Assembly (NCBI RefSeq): GCF_009765975.1
Contig: NZ_LMUJ01000065.1
Coordinates: forward strand, 103,185 to 138,772
DNA length: 35,588 nt
Direction: 5' to 3'
From: Acidisphaera sp. S103
GTDB taxonomy: Bacteria; Pseudomonadota; Alphaproteobacteria; Acetobacterales; Acetobacteraceae
Part shown: in pieces, positions 1-9,028 of the stretch
Layout: each line of letters begins with the position of its first letter
How positions within the stretch are numbered: position 1 is the first letter of the stretch
Notes under the pieces: model-generated
The model's input: the letters and a program-made list of their open reading frames with translations, nothing else
Databases searched by the model: none
Told to the model about the DNA's origin: nothing
Translations under genes and position numbers: made by a program

Positions 1-3000
1 CGGCCTTGGATATTTCCGGCTTCGCCGTTGCCGCGAGGTCGGCCTCGAGTGCGGCAAGCTGTGCGAGTTTGCCGTCGAGTTCAGCCTGTAACGCAAAGGG
101 CTGCCCGAGCCGGTCCCTATAGCCAGCGAGGCGGTGCGTTGCCTGCTCCGCCTTGCGCTCCTGCTCCTGCAGCTCCTGCGGCATGCGCTCCAGGATGTGC
201 TCGATCCGGGCGATCAATCCGACGGGCGTTAAGTCGTCATCGGTCTCGATGTGCTGTTCAAGGCCCGTCCGGCGCATGACCAGGATGGCGTCAGACTCGT
301 GCCGCCATGTTGGCCCTGCGCTGCAGGCCAGCTCGAAACCACCAAGGGTGCCAAGGTCCACCTCGGTCTCGGTCTTTTCGCGAAGAGCCAAGCGCACCTT
401 TGACAGCAAGAGAGCACCCGCCGTCCGGCGCTCATCGACGCGCCGGTCCTGCCAGAGAAGAACAAAATCGTCCGCGCGGGTGGGGATGCGTCGTTTCAGG
501 TCCTCGCCGATCTGCTCGACCCGGCGCCGCGCGGTCTGCAGGTCGAACTCGGCGTTAGAGATCTGCCGCCGCACCGCGAGCTGGTCATCGAAATGCGCCG
601 CGCGCTGCCGATCAAGGCGGGCGATCTCCCCTTCCAGACCGGCTTTCTGCATCAGGCGCGCATCGCCCGATGCAATGGCCTTGGCCAGCGCGAACTGGTT
701 GGCGGCTTCACCGATGTCGTCGATCGTGCGGATGGTGCGGTCGCCGGAGAGCGCAGCAGCGATGAACCGGGCCTTGCGCTCGTTGTTTTGCCACATGGTC
801 GCGTCCATGCTTCCGAGCGTGGCGTAGGCGTAGATCTCCACCTCGTCGTTTTGGTTGCCCTGCCGCTCGATGCGTCCTTCGCGTTGTTCGATGTCGGATG
901 GCAGCCACGGCACATCGAGATGGTGCAACGCCTTCAGCCGAAGCTGGGCGTTCACACCCGTGCCCATGGTCTGCGTTGAACCGAGCACGAAGCGCACGCG
1001 CCCGGCGTTGATGTCGTTGAACAGGCGCTGCTTCTCGGCCGAGCGTTTGAACTGCTGCATGATGGCGATCTCAGCTGCCGGCACACCGAGCCGGATCAAC
1101 TCGTTCCTGATCCAGTGATAGGCCGAGAAGCTCCTTGTGTTCTCGGCCGCCAGCGTGCCGAGATCGGAGAAGATCATCTGTGCGGCACCCGGGATCGGGA
1201 GCGCACTGCCGTCGCGCTGCCGGTAGCGCTGCTCGCTGGTCTCCTTCCAGATGCGATAGGCGTTCGCGACCAGCTTGTTCAGCTTATTGTCGGGCTCGTT
1301 GCCGTTCCACGCCTCCACGAGCCGCATGTCGATCGCGGCGTGGCGGCCATCGGTGATGACCTTCAGGAGAATGTCGTCACCCTTCTCGGTCCGGCGCGTG
1401 CGTCTCTCGATCTCGTCGATCCGTCCCGCCAGTTCTTGCTGGTACGCACGGAAGGCGTCGCTGGCGTCCGCCGTGACAAGCCGACGGCGACCGCCCTTGA
1501 TGCCGGGCAGCTTCAAGTAACCGCGCAGGTGGTCCTTCAGCACCACGTCGGCGACGGAGCGGAACATGTCGATCAGTTCGGGGACGTTGATGAATTGCGA
1601 GAAGCGTTCGACCGGCTTGTAATTGCCGGAGGGCTGCAGCTCCAACTCGGTGCGCGTGTCGCCAAAGGCGCTGGCCCACGCGTCGAACTCGTGGACGCCG
1701 CGATCCCGCAGCAGCCGCTCGTTTTGGTAGCGTATAAGCGTGAACATTTCGCCCATCGTGTTGGTGATCGGCGTTCCCGAAGCCTGGATCAGCGCGCGGC
1801 GCGGATTGATGGTCTCGATGAAGCAGCGTTTTACGTAGAGGTCCCAGGTGCGCTGCGAACCATCCGGGTCCACGCCCTTCAGCGCCGTCCGGTTGGTCGC
1901 AAATGTCAGCTTCCGGAATTCCTGCGCCTCATCGACGATGATCTGATCGATGCCGAGCTCCTCGATAGTCAGCATGTCATCACGGCGCTCGCGGAGCGTT
2001 TCCAGCTTCTCGGCCAGTTTCTCCTTCATCGCTTCGAGCCGCTTGCGGGTGATGCGATCGTCGCCATCGGCGCAGGTAATCAGGTGCTCGAAGCTCGCGA
2101 TCTGCGCCTCGATCATCTCCTGCTCAAAGGCGGCCGGGACGGCAATAAACTTGAAGGCCGAATGAGTAATGATAATGGCGTCCCAGCAGGCCGTAGCGGC
2201 ACGCGCGAGGAAGCGGGCGCGCTTGTCTTTGGCGAAGTTGGTCTCGTCGGCGACGAGGATGCGGGCGGTCGGGTAAAGCTGCAGGAATTCGCGGCTCGCC
2301 TGGGCAAGACAGTGGCCTGGGACGACGAGGATTGCCTTTCTTACCAGGCCCAGTCTGCGTTCTTCCATGACGGCGGCGGCGATCGAGAACGTCTTGCCGC
2401 TGCCGACCGCGTGCGCCACGTAGGTCGATCCCGCGGTGATAATGCGCCAGATCGCCCGCTTCTGGTGGTCGTAGAGCCGGATGATGTCGCTGGCGCCGGG
2501 CAACGACAGGTGTCGGCCGTCGAAGTGACGCGGCACCAGGTTGTTGAAGTGGTCGTTGTAGAGCCGCGACAGGCGGTCGGCGCGGTCGGGGTCGGTCCAA
2601 ACCCATTGCGTGAAGGCAGTCTTGATCTTGTTGAGTTTCTCCTTGGCGGCTTCCGTGGCCTCCGCGTTGAACACGCGCCGTTCGCTGCCGTCCACGATCT
2701 CGATGTCGTAGATCTGCGGAGTGGCGCTGTTGAGCGCGTCATGCAGCAACTGGCCGGCGTGGCGGCGCGCCGTGCCCCATTCCGACGTGCCTTGTGCGCT
2801 GCCGACGAAGCAGCTCGCTCTGACGCCCCAGACGGCGACCTCAACCGTGTGGAAGATCTCCACCTCGCCGTTCATCACCTCGCGCACGAAGTCCCGGATG
2901 ATTTCGGTCGGCAGCCAGGGTGCGCCGAGACGCGCCGTGATATCCGAAGGCGGGATGTCTCTCGGCTGCACCGCCTGCAGGGCCGCGACGTTGCGCCGAT

Positions 3001-5143
3001 ATTGGCCGTCCAGCTTGGCGGCGGCTTCGGCGGCGACGAGCTTGTGGCGGACGGAGCCGGACAGGTAGGCATCCGCCGTCTCCCACTGTTCGGTCATCGG
3101 ATCGCGGAACACCGCGCTGCCGAGTTGCGCGAGCGCCTCGTCGGGTTCGCACTCCAGCAGTTCGCCGAGCCGCTCCGGCTCGACGAAGCTCAACTCGTTC
3201 AACGTCACCGCGAGCGCGTCGGCCGCGCCGGTGATCATCGGCAGAGCCGGCGGCGATACGACGCGTTCGCGGAAGATCGGCCCCATGCGGGCGACGTCGG
3301 TGTCGAGGTCGTAATCTTCGATGGAGGCGACCAACCAGCAATCCGGATCGTCGGCGAAGTGCGACAGGTTGGGGCGGCGATGCTGTTCCCGCTCCTCGCC
3401 GGTCTCGTCGTCGGTCAGCGTCGAGACGACGGTGTGGTTGATCGGCCCGTAATAGCGGATGAAAGTCGAGTAGCAGGTGCGCAGGCGGACCTGCAATTGT
3501 TGCCACGGCTGGCCGGCGGCTTGGGCTCGCAGCACGTCGCGCACAGCATCACGGATCGGCATCAGGCCGCGGATGATCTTGGCGGCTTTCAGGCTGATGC
3601 CGTCGCCGGTCTTGCCGCTCTTGATCACGATCGGGACAGACTCCCCGCCGATGATCTGGCACAACCGTCCACCGTGGCCAACGTGGTAGCTGCCTTCCTT
3701 GATGGTGGCGCCGTCGGCGGCACGGCCGACCTGGACCGGCGTGGCGAACGCCTGCGCGTCCTCTTCGAAGAGGGCATCCAGGTTGCGGGTGAAGATGCCC
3801 GGCGACAGACGGGTGAAGGCCGCATCGAGCTGCGCCTCCAGCGGGCCGGCATTGGCATGGGCGCGGCAGGTGTAGGACCAGCCCGGTCCATAAATACCAC
3901 GGCGCTGCCCGTGCTCGCCCAGCACCATCTCGGGGTGCGCCAGGAAATACGCGTTCACCAGCACGACGCCGCGGCGAGGATGCCGCCTGTCGGGTTGGCC
4001 TTCCGGAGTGATCTCGTCGCCGAGCACCTCCAAACCGTCCAGGTCCTCCAGTTCAGACTCCGGTTCGGCTGGTTGCTCGCCCAGTTCGATCTCGCGCAGC
4101 TCCGTCCAGGCTGGGCCCCGGGGTGCTTGGCCTTCGGCCCGCCGCTGAAACACCAGCACGTCGATCACGACCTCGGTGCCGGCCGTCGCCCGCATGCTGC
4201 TCTCGGGTAGGCGCACGGCGCCGACCAGGTCCGCCATGCTCGCGATATGCTCGCGCGCCACGGTGCTGGCCTTGTCCATGATGCCGGTGCTGGTCACGAA
4301 AATGGCGAGGCCACCTGGGCGCAGGCGGTCGATCGAGCGGGCGATGAAGTAGTCATGCAGGCGCAGCCCGAGCTTTGCGGTCAGCGGGTCGGCTTTGATG
4401 ACGCGGTCCGCGAATGGCGGGTTGCCGATGGCCAGGTCGAAGCCGCCGCCAAGCGCGGAGCGCGTGTAGTCCTCCCGCCGCACGCGCGCCTGCGGATGGA
4501 TCAGCGCGGCGATGCGTGCGGTGATCGGATCGTATTCGACGCCGGTGAGGCGCGTGCAGTCGCGCAGCGCCTCCGGCATCAAGGCGAAGAACAGCCCGGT
4601 GCCCATGCCCGGTTCGAGGACCCGCCCTGCACTGAAGCCGAGATGCTGGGCGGCGCGCCAGATGGCCCGGATCACCGGCTCGGGCGTGTAATGGGCGTAC
4701 TGTGTCGAGCGTTGCAGGGCGGCGTATTCCGGGATCGAGGTGGCGTCGGCGAGGTCGTCGCCGATCTCCTCCCAGCCGGGCCGCAGACCCGTCTCGCCCG
4801 GCAGCGGAAAGGCGTTTTGCGCCAGGTCGGTCGCGCCGAAGCCGATGAAGCGCATCAGTTGTTCTTGCTCGGCGGCCGTGGGCGCGCGCCCGGCATCCTC
4901 CAATTCCCGCGACAGGCGGATCGCGGCGATATTGTCGCGGGCGCGGGCCGGCCAGCCGCGGGCAAGTTGCCGATCGCCGGTCAGTGCAAAGTTCACCCCC
5001 TTCTCCGGCGGAGCGAGCGCGGCGGGCGCGTGCGGCTCATCATCGGCATCCGCCGACACGGGTACTGCTGTCGGCATGGGCACCGTCCAACCCAGCGCGG
5101 AGCTGTCGAACAGGCCAAGCGTGTACTGCGCTGCATCGGGCAT
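1..5143 (-). CDS. Giant DNA methylase / SNF2-type helicase fusion (DarB-like), 3' end outside window
   Basis: The frame is open for 1714 codons from the ATG at 5143 to the left edge, so the C-terminus is missing. A GGAG ribosome site lies about 9 bases before the ATG. Residues about 140-250 form an adenine-N6 methylase: an EPGMGTG SAM-binding loop precedes the catalytic NPPF motif at about 241-244. A superfamily 2 helicase follows: a Walker A-like AVGSGKT around 912-918, DEAQ at 1071-1074, SGTP at about 1122, and the C-terminal helicase motifs GTGVN and QREGRIERQGN (1420-1430). The tail after about 1500 is charged and probably coiled coil. The architecture is that of the plasmid- and phage-borne methylase-helicases such as P1 DarB, which protect incoming DNA from restriction; that function is inferred here. 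It lies downstream of the DUF6876 gene in the same direction. Confidence 0.88.
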   Translation of the reverse strand, partial: MPDAAQYTLGLFDSSALGWTVPMPTAVPVSADADDEPHAPAALAPPEKGVNFALTGDRQLARGWPARARDNIAAIRLSRELEDAGRAPTAAEQEQLMRFIGFGATDLAQNAFPLPGETGLRPGWEEIGDDLADATSIPEYAALQRSTQYAHYTPEPVIRAIWRAAQHLGFSAGRVLEPGMGTGLFFALMPEALRDCTRLTGVEYDPITARIAALIHPQARVRREDYTRSALGGGFDLAIGNPPFADRVIKADPLTAKLGLRLHDYFIARSIDRLRPGGLAIFVTSTGIMDKASTVAREHIASMADLVGAVRLPESSMRATAGTEVVIDVLVFQRRAEGQAPRGPAWTELREIELGEQPAEPESELEDLDGLEVLGDEITPEGQPDRRHPRRGVVLVNAYFLAHPEMVLGEHGQRRGIYGPGWSYTCRAHANAGPLEAQLDAAFTRLSPGIFTRNLDALFEEDAQAFATPVQVGRAADGATIKEGSYHVGHGGRLCQIIGGESVPIVIKSGKTGDGISLKAAKIIRGLMPIRDAVRDVLRAQAAGQPWQQLQVRLRTCYSTFIRYYGPINHTVVSTLTDDETGEEREQHRRPNLSHFADDPDCWLVASIEDYDLDTDVARMGPIFRERVVSPPALPMITGAADALAVTLNELSFVEPERLGELLECEPDEALAQLGSAVFRDPMTEQWETADAYLSGSVRHKLVAAEAAAKLDGQYRRNVAALQAVQPRDIPPSDITARLGAPWLPTEIIRDFVREVMNGEVEIFHTVEVAVWGVRASCFVGSAQGTSEWGTARRHAGQLLHDALNSATPQIYDIEIVDGSERRVFNAEATEAAKEKLNKIKTAFTQWVWTDPDRADRLSRLYNDHFNNLVPRHFDGRHLSLPGASDIIRLYDHQKRAIWRIITAGSTYVAHAVGSGKTFSIAAAVMEERRLGLVRKAILVVPGHCLAQASREFLQLYPTARILVADETNFAKDKRARFLARAATACWDAIIITHSAFKFIAVPAAFEQEMIEAQIASFEHLITCADGDDRITRKRLEAMKEKLAEKLETLRERRDDMLTIEELGIDQIIVDEAQEFRKLTFATNRTALKGVDPDGSQRTWDLYVKRCFIETINPRRALIQASGTPITNTMGEMFTLIRYQNERLLRDRGVHEFDAWASAFGDTRTELELQPSGNYKPVERFSQFINVPELIDMFRSVADVVLKDHLRGYLKLPGIKGGRRRLVTADASDAFRAYQQELAGRIDEIERRTRRTEKGDDILLKVITDGRHAAIDMRLVEAWNGNEPDNKLNKLVANAYRIWKETSEQRYRQRDGSALPIPGAAQMIFSDLGTLAAENTRSFSAYHWIRNELIRLGVPAAEIAIMQQFKRSAEKQRLFNDINAGRVRFVLGSTQTMGTGVNAQLRLKALHHLDVPWLPSDIEQREGRIERQGNQNDEVEIYAYATLGSMDATMWQNNERKARFIAAALSGDRTIRTIDDIGEAANQFALAKAIASGDARLMQKAGLEGEIARLDRQRAAHFDDQLAVRRQISNAEFDLQTARRRVEQIGEDLKRRIPTRADDFVLLWQDRRVDERRTAGALLLSKVRLALREKTETEVDLGTLGGFELACSAGPTWRHESDAILVMRRTGLEQHIETDDDLTPVGLIARIEHILERMPQELQEQERKAEQATHRLAGYRDRLGQPFALQAELDGKLAQLAALEADLAATAKPEISKA

Positions 5144-5255
5144 CGTGTTTCTCCAGGACGTGTGATGCCGCACCGCTGTGCAAACGGCCGATCGGGCGGG
5201 CATCAGGATGGTTGGGGAACGGGGTCGGGCCTGGGTCAGCCCGGCGAAGATGAGG

Positions 5256-5651
5256 TCAGTACTCGCCCGGCAGCATCAGCGTGCCGTCGATGAGCCACAC
5301 CGTGATCTCCTCGAGCGGAAAGTCCGTGAACGGAATGTCCTGCGACGCGAGTGCCGTCTGGCCGTCGCCTGTCGCGGTTGCCGTCGCAGTCTGGTCCGTC
5401 CGGACAACGAGTTTCCAAATCTGGAAGTCTTCCTGGGCAACCTCTGGCGTCATCTGCCACGACGTGATCAAGTCGATGAGCCAATAAGCGCCGGCCCTCT
5501 CGGCGAGGTGCTGGATGCCCGGCGTGTAAATCAAGCGTCTGGTCCAATGCCTGTATCGTTCGAGATCTCCTGTGAAATAAATCAGCTCCGCGAGTAGCGT
5601 TCTACGGTCTGCTTGAACTCGGGTTGTCTTGTTCTCGGTTGTCTCATTCAT
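5256..5651 (-). CDS. DUF6876-like small conserved protein
   Basis: This encodes 131 aa with an AAAGGG ribosome site 7 bases before the ATG. The central part (FTGDLERYRHW ... YTPGIQHLAERAGAYWLIDLI) resembles the DUF6876 family of plasmid and mobile-island proteins, recognised from memory of that pattern. No catalytic motif is visible and the function is unknown. It ends 112 bases before the methylase-helicase start and is probably co-transcribed with it. The structured leader element at 5713-5776 lies just upstream. Confidence 0.7.
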   Translation of the reverse strand: MNETTENKTTRVQADRRTLLAELIYFTGDLERYRHWTRRLIYTPGIQHLAERAGAYWLIDLITSWQMTPEVAQEDFQIWKLVVRTDQTATATATGDGQTALASQDIPFTDFPLEEITVWLIDGTLMLPGEY

Positions 5652-5712
5652 GCTTTGCCCTTTCCGTCTTCTCTCCCGAAGACTTGTCCCCGCGGCCGCT
5701 GCGTGGCGGACA

Positions 5713-5776
5713 CGGCAAGGGCGTCAGCCGGCGCAGCCGGGCCGTCGCGCGCCTTCCGCGCGATGGACCCTTGCCG
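5713..5776 (-). promoter_or_regulatory. Structured leader element, copy A (upstream of DUF6876 gene)
   Basis: On the gene strand this reads CGGCAAGGGT ... CGCCCTTGCCG, giving a 9-bp closing stem. Inside are two hairpins, CGCGC/GCGCG with a 5-base loop and CCGGC/GCCGG with a 3-base loop. The inner edge of the closing stem is 65 bases upstream of the start codon at 5651. The element is one of five that share orientation and outer sequence. Function is not known. Confidence 0.6.
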
Positions 5777-5933
5777 CGACCAGCGCGGCAGTGGCAGCTG
5801 TGGCAGTCAGTGCAAGGCTGCCGCACACGGGTCCACGCCGAACGCATGCGCGGGCCTGTCTGTGAGGCTGGCCATGGTCTAGGTAGAAAAGGATTTGCGT
5901 GAGGTCAGGGGCTGCAGAGTTACCTGCAGGCAG

Positions 5934-6137
5934 TCAGGTTTCGGACGCGATGATCTCCAGAAGCCGCGCATCGACATCGCGCACCGCAATCCAGTCTTTG
6001 CGGCTGCCGTCAGCCTCGAAGCCAGAGAATTTCTCGCCGGCGCTGTGCGCGCGGAATGCCCGCAATGTCTCGTCTTTGAGCTTCAGCTGTTCCAATGCGG
6101 CGGTCAGGTCTTGCTGTAGCCGGGCAATATAGTTCAT
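5934..6137 (-). CDS. Small conserved hypothetical protein (67 aa)
   Basis: This encodes 67 aa. The first half (MNYIARLQQDLTAALEQLKL) is a short amphipathic helix or coiled coil, followed by a small domain with FRAHSAGEKFSG and DWIAVRDVDARL. I recognise similar short proteins from plasmid islands but no function is known. The start codon overlaps the stop of the frameshifted gene at 6134-6381 in an ATGA arrangement, which supports both reading frames and suggests translational coupling. It is probably the last gene of the gcrA transcription unit. Confidence 0.55.
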   Translation of the reverse strand: MNYIARLQQDLTAALEQLKLKDETLRAFRAHSAGEKFSGFEADGSRKDWIAVRDVDARLLEIIASET

Positions 6138-6381
6138 GGCGGATCGTCAGCGTTCTGACTGCTGTTTGGGCGGAACGCCTCCTCGACGGCACACTTGGCC
6201 GCGGCAAGCGTCATCAGCTTCGCCGCGGCGCTGGCCGCAGCCGCCAGCCGGTCTGCTGGCCGGTTCGCGTGAATGCCGGCGTGACGTACGCGACGGTCCC
6301 TGGAAACGGTACGGTTGTTCGTTCTATTTGAAACGAACCATCGTGGTGTCGCGCGACGGTGTAGTTACTCTCATGTCCCAT
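6134..6381 (-). pseudogene. Small gene with an apparent frameshift, between gcrA-like gene and the 67-aa gene
   Basis: An ATG at 6381 opens a frame beginning MGHESNYTVARHHDGSFQIE and continuing through VPFPGTVAYVTPA. After about 6270 a plausible continuation lies in another frame: HANRPADRLAAAASAAAKL ... CAVEEAFRPN, ending at a TGA (6134-6136) that overlaps the next ATG. The span is 248 bases, not a multiple of three, so one indel separates the halves. No family is recognised. It may be a decayed gene or an assembly error, and the reading is moderately speculative. Confidence 0.35.
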
Positions 6382-6421
6382 CGTGAGTGCTCCGGCTGGA
6401 GTGCTGTCGCCGTAGCGGCGG

Positions 6422-6897
6422 TCATGCTGCCGCTTCGTCGCCCTTCCATCCTCGGTAGGCCGTCACACAGTGCCTCTGGCAGTACGGCTTGCCGGCCTTG
6501 TTCGGCGCGTTGCAGAAACGGAAGGATGGAGTGCCCGGGTCGCCGATCGGCCAGCAGCAGGATGTGCTGCCGATGGCCGCTTGGGTGCGGCGTACGGGCG
6601 GGTTCGGTCGCGCCTGGTCGGGGCCGGGGCCGGTCTGTCGGGATGCTCGATTGGTTCCGGCGTGCAGCTTGTCAGTGGCGCCAACTCCGCCAACCGCGGT
6701 GGCTGTGGCCGCGCCGGGGCAATTCGCGCGGGAGCGTGGTCTCGCCGAATTGGAGACGGGCGGGCATCCAGATCAAGGCGGTGCGCCTTGCCGACAATGG
6801 CATTCTTGGAAACGCCAAGGCGGCGGCCGATCTCAGCGGTCGAGAGCCCCTCGAACCAGAGGGTCCTCAGTTGCAGAATCTCATCGTATGTCCACAT
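6422..6897 (-). pseudogene. gcrA: GcrA-family cell-cycle regulator, frameshifted between N- and C-terminal parts
   Basis: The N-terminus (MWTYDEILQLRTLWFEGLS, then GVSKNAIVGKAHRLDL) is the classic GcrA DNA-binding region; GcrA proteins are alphaproteobacterial sigma70-interacting regulators of methylation-sensitive promoters. The conserved GcrA C-terminus is also present (CCWPIGDPGTPSFRFC, then GKPYCQRHCVTAYRG) but in a different frame, ending at the TGA at 6422-6424. The original frame runs on as low-complexity R/P/A residues to 6463. The shift must lie in the proline-rich linker, roughly 6570-6650, where no family signal fixes the frame. An AGGAG ribosome site lies 7 bases before the ATG. 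Either the gene is inactivated, the linker indel is a sequencing error, or translation shifts frame. Confidence 0.75.
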
Positions 6898-6961
6898 TAT
6901 GTTCTCCTATAGAAATGTTTTGTGATGCCACCTTTCCCGCCGTCAGCCTGCGGCGCGCCGG

Positions 6962-6997
6962 GCAAGGGCGCCTGCTGGCGCCCGGCCCGACCCTTGC
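6962..6997 (-). promoter_or_regulatory. Structured leader element, copy B (upstream of gcrA-like gene)
   Basis: On the gene strand this is GCAAGGGT ... CGCCCTTGC with a single internal GC hairpin around an AGCA loop, the shortest of the five copies (34 bases between outer ends). The inner edge lies 66 bases from the gcrA-like ATG at 6897. Outer sequence and orientation match the other four copies. Confidence 0.55.
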
Positions 6998-7253
6998 GCG
7001 GCGTGCCCGCCGGCTGGCACGGCCGCCCGGTGGTTGCCTTCTATCCCTCGTGCTTGGGCTGCCCTGGCTGCGGCCCGGAGGGTGCGGCGGGCTGTCTCCA
7101 GGCCTCTGGTCTCACCATCGCCGGCGCGACCAAGGCGCGTGCGACCGCACGCCTGGCGAGTTCGGGAGCTGCTTCCTGGCGCATCTCACGTGCCCGCCGC
7201 CGGGTCGATGTGTCTAATTCTTGGGCCGGGGGTTAACTTGATGCGGGATTTTT

Positions 7254-7622
7254 TCAGTCGCCAGGTAGGTTGATCACCTCGGCGCCCGCCGTCCGATACA
7301 GGCCGGCGACATAGGTCAATGGCGCGTAGGCGAGGCTGTGCCAGGGTTGCGGGCTTGGTACCTCACCCACCGCAATCATGGGACCCTTCACAGCGAGGTC
7401 CATTGCGTTACTGAAGTCAATCATCCGGCTATCGATGATCGGCAGACCCGCAGCAACGCAGGCAGCTTTCATGGGCTCAACATCATACCCACTGAGCGTC
7501 GAGCCGCGGTCGTAATAGAGCGTGTAGCCGCCGCGCCCAATTCCAAGGTGACCGCCCTCGGTTGCAAGGGCCCGGCTGATGCGTTCCGCGTCGTCCTTGG
7601 GCCAACTCGTCGTGGCGGTCAT
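7254..7622 (-). CDS. Conserved hypothetical protein coupled to ardC (122 aa)
   Basis: This encodes 122 aa. Its ATG overlaps the ardC stop codon by one base (TAATG), so it is translationally coupled to ardC. No domain was recognised. The sequence looks like a compact globular protein (GIGRGGYTLYYDRG, DFSNAMDLAVKGPMIAVGE) without signal peptide or membrane segment. Partnership with ArdC in antirestriction or plasmid establishment is inferred from position only. Confidence 0.6.
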   Translation of the reverse strand: MTATTSWPKDDAERISRALATEGGHLGIGRGGYTLYYDRGSTLSGYDVEPMKAACVAAGLPIIDSRMIDFSNAMDLAVKGPMIAVGEVPSPQPWHSLAYAPLTYVAGLYRTAGAEVINLPGD

Positions 7623-8587
7623 TATGCCGCCTCCGCCAGTTCGGCAGCATCTTCACTATTTTTGTTGACGTCAGGCGCGCTGTCGGCGTGTTTTGCATAG
7701 TCGGGGTGGAAGGCCAGGAGGTAATCGGCGATGCGCTGAGCGTCGGCGGCGGCGCGGAAGATTTCACGTTTATTCTCCCGCAGATTCTTTGCCCAGGAGG
7801 CAATGTAATTGGCGTGATTGGGGATATCGCAAGGAAGATTGAGTGTGCCACCAATAAAAACCGACGCCAATTCTGCGCGTAACTCTTCCTGGGCGTAAGC
7901 ATTCGTTCCAAAGCGGCCGGTTAGGTCTCTATTCAATCTATTCTTTGCGCCCGACCAATGGGCTGCCTCATGCAGTGCCGTACAGGCAAACTCCTCTGGA
8001 CTCTCGAATGACGCCGGCTCTGGCAATTGGATGAAGTCGAGCGACGGACTGTAGAATGCCCTGTCACCGCCAACCCTGATGACGGCCTTGCTGTTCGTCA
8101 GAATGATGTCGGCCGCTTCGGGGCGGCGCCAAGGCGCCTCCGTGACATTCGGCGCCACATAGGCGGGCATCCCCTCAATTTGCGAGCCGTTAAATACGGT
8201 GTAGGCGCGCAGCATGGGGATGGCCCTGGTTCGATCCTCCGCCCCCGGTGCCGCGTCGCAGTCCTCCACCAGCATGCGTTTGAAGAAGAAGACGGTCGTG
8301 CCGCGCTCGCCTTTGCGGACCTGCCAGCCGCGATCGGATGCCTGTTTGTAAGAACAAAAGCGCGGATCGCCTCCAAGAGTGAACGAGGTCATCGCCAGCA
8401 GAAGCACGTTGATGCCGTGGTAGGGCCGTCCGGTCGTGGCATTGATGGGCGTGCCGGGCGAGCCGTTCTTCCAAGGCTGGCGCCAAGGCCGCGTGCCGCC
8501 TTCGAGCGCCGCGATAATCTTGTCCGTCACCTCCTGGTAGTAGTCGCGCCGATCGGTAAACGGCTTGCCACTGCGGTGTGTGATCAT
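7622..8587 (-). CDS. ardC: ArdC-type antirestriction protein (ssDNA-binding / zincin metallopeptidase)
   Basis: This encodes 321 aa, the normal ArdC length. Residues about 15-130 match the ArdC N-terminal ssDNA-binding domain (PWRQPW, NATTGRPYHGINVLLL, ASDRGWQVRKGERGT). The C-terminal half is a zincin-like peptidase with HEAAH at 206-210 and a downstream EELRAELAS that probably supplies the third zinc ligand. ArdC proteins are known to bind single-stranded DNA and to protect incoming plasmid DNA from restriction. An AAGGA ribosome site precedes the ATG. It heads a two-gene unit and is preceded by structured leader copy C. Confidence 0.92.
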   Translation of the reverse strand: MITHRSGKPFTDRRDYYQEVTDKIIAALEGGTRPWRQPWKNGSPGTPINATTGRPYHGINVLLLAMTSFTLGGDPRFCSYKQASDRGWQVRKGERGTTVFFFKRMLVEDCDAAPGAEDRTRAIPMLRAYTVFNGSQIEGMPAYVAPNVTEAPWRRPEAADIILTNSKAVIRVGGDRAFYSPSLDFIQLPEPASFESPEEFACTALHEAAHWSGAKNRLNRDLTGRFGTNAYAQEELRAELASVFIGGTLNLPCDIPNHANYIASWAKNLRENKREIFRAAADAQRIADYLLAFHPDYAKHADSAPDVNKNSEDAAELAEAA

Positions 8588-8651
8588 CGGGGGCTGTCCT
8601 TCGAGGTTTTTTGCTCAACCCCTCCTCCGCCCCGTGTCCTGACCGGCCGGG

Positions 8652-8697
8652 GCAAGGGCGCGCCGTCTGGTGCGCGGCCGAAGGCCGGACCCCTTGC
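8652..8697 (-). promoter_or_regulatory. Structured leader element, copy C (upstream of ardC)
   Basis: The gene strand reads GCAAGGGGT ... CGCCCTTGC. Inside are a CGGCC/GGCCG hairpin with a TTC loop and a CGCGC/GCGCG hairpin, the same two hairpin types as copies A and E but in swapped order. The inner edge lies 66 bases from the ardC ATG at 8587. Confidence 0.58.
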
Positions 8698-9028
8698 GGC
8701 GGTCCGGCGCAGGCGCGGTAAACCTCTTCTTTCGTCACTCCTTCTGTTGTTCGATACCCTGGCGGTTGGCGCGGAGGCGGTCATGCATCAGCGTCGCGAT
8801 CTTGACCTGTATGTCCCGGCTGGTGTGCTGATCGCTGAGGTCCTCCGGCAGCGATGCGGCTTGGATGCATTGGACGAAACCGTGGGCGGGCCCAGGCGCG
8901 GCTTCGCGAGACGCCCTGGCGCGCCGAGCCCTTGAAGCAGTCCGACGGGCGCGCAGTACTTGTTGCTGTCCCTATCCTGGTCTGACCACTCGGATTTTTG
9001 TACCGCGGCAGCGGTTGATGATTGCGCC
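8698..9028. other. Intergenic stretch upstream of the ardC leader
   Basis: No complete gene is seen. On the minus strand a frame ending at about 8738 reads SRDIQVKIATLMHDRL and ends QQKE, which looks protein-like. It has no ATG or GTG between the preceding TAG and this segment apart from an internal ATG, so it may be the tail of a decayed gene. Confidence 0.3.

Noticed and set aside
1115..4210. A 1031-codon plus-strand open frame
   Set aside because: It lies antisense to the methylase-helicase gene, has a composition typical of antisense frames in GC-rich DNA, and shows no domain; the minus strand carries clear methylase and helicase motifs.
8738..8960. Protein-like minus-strand frame ending in QQKE
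   Set aside because: No suitable start codon upstream of the convincing part; possibly a relic but not supported as a gene.
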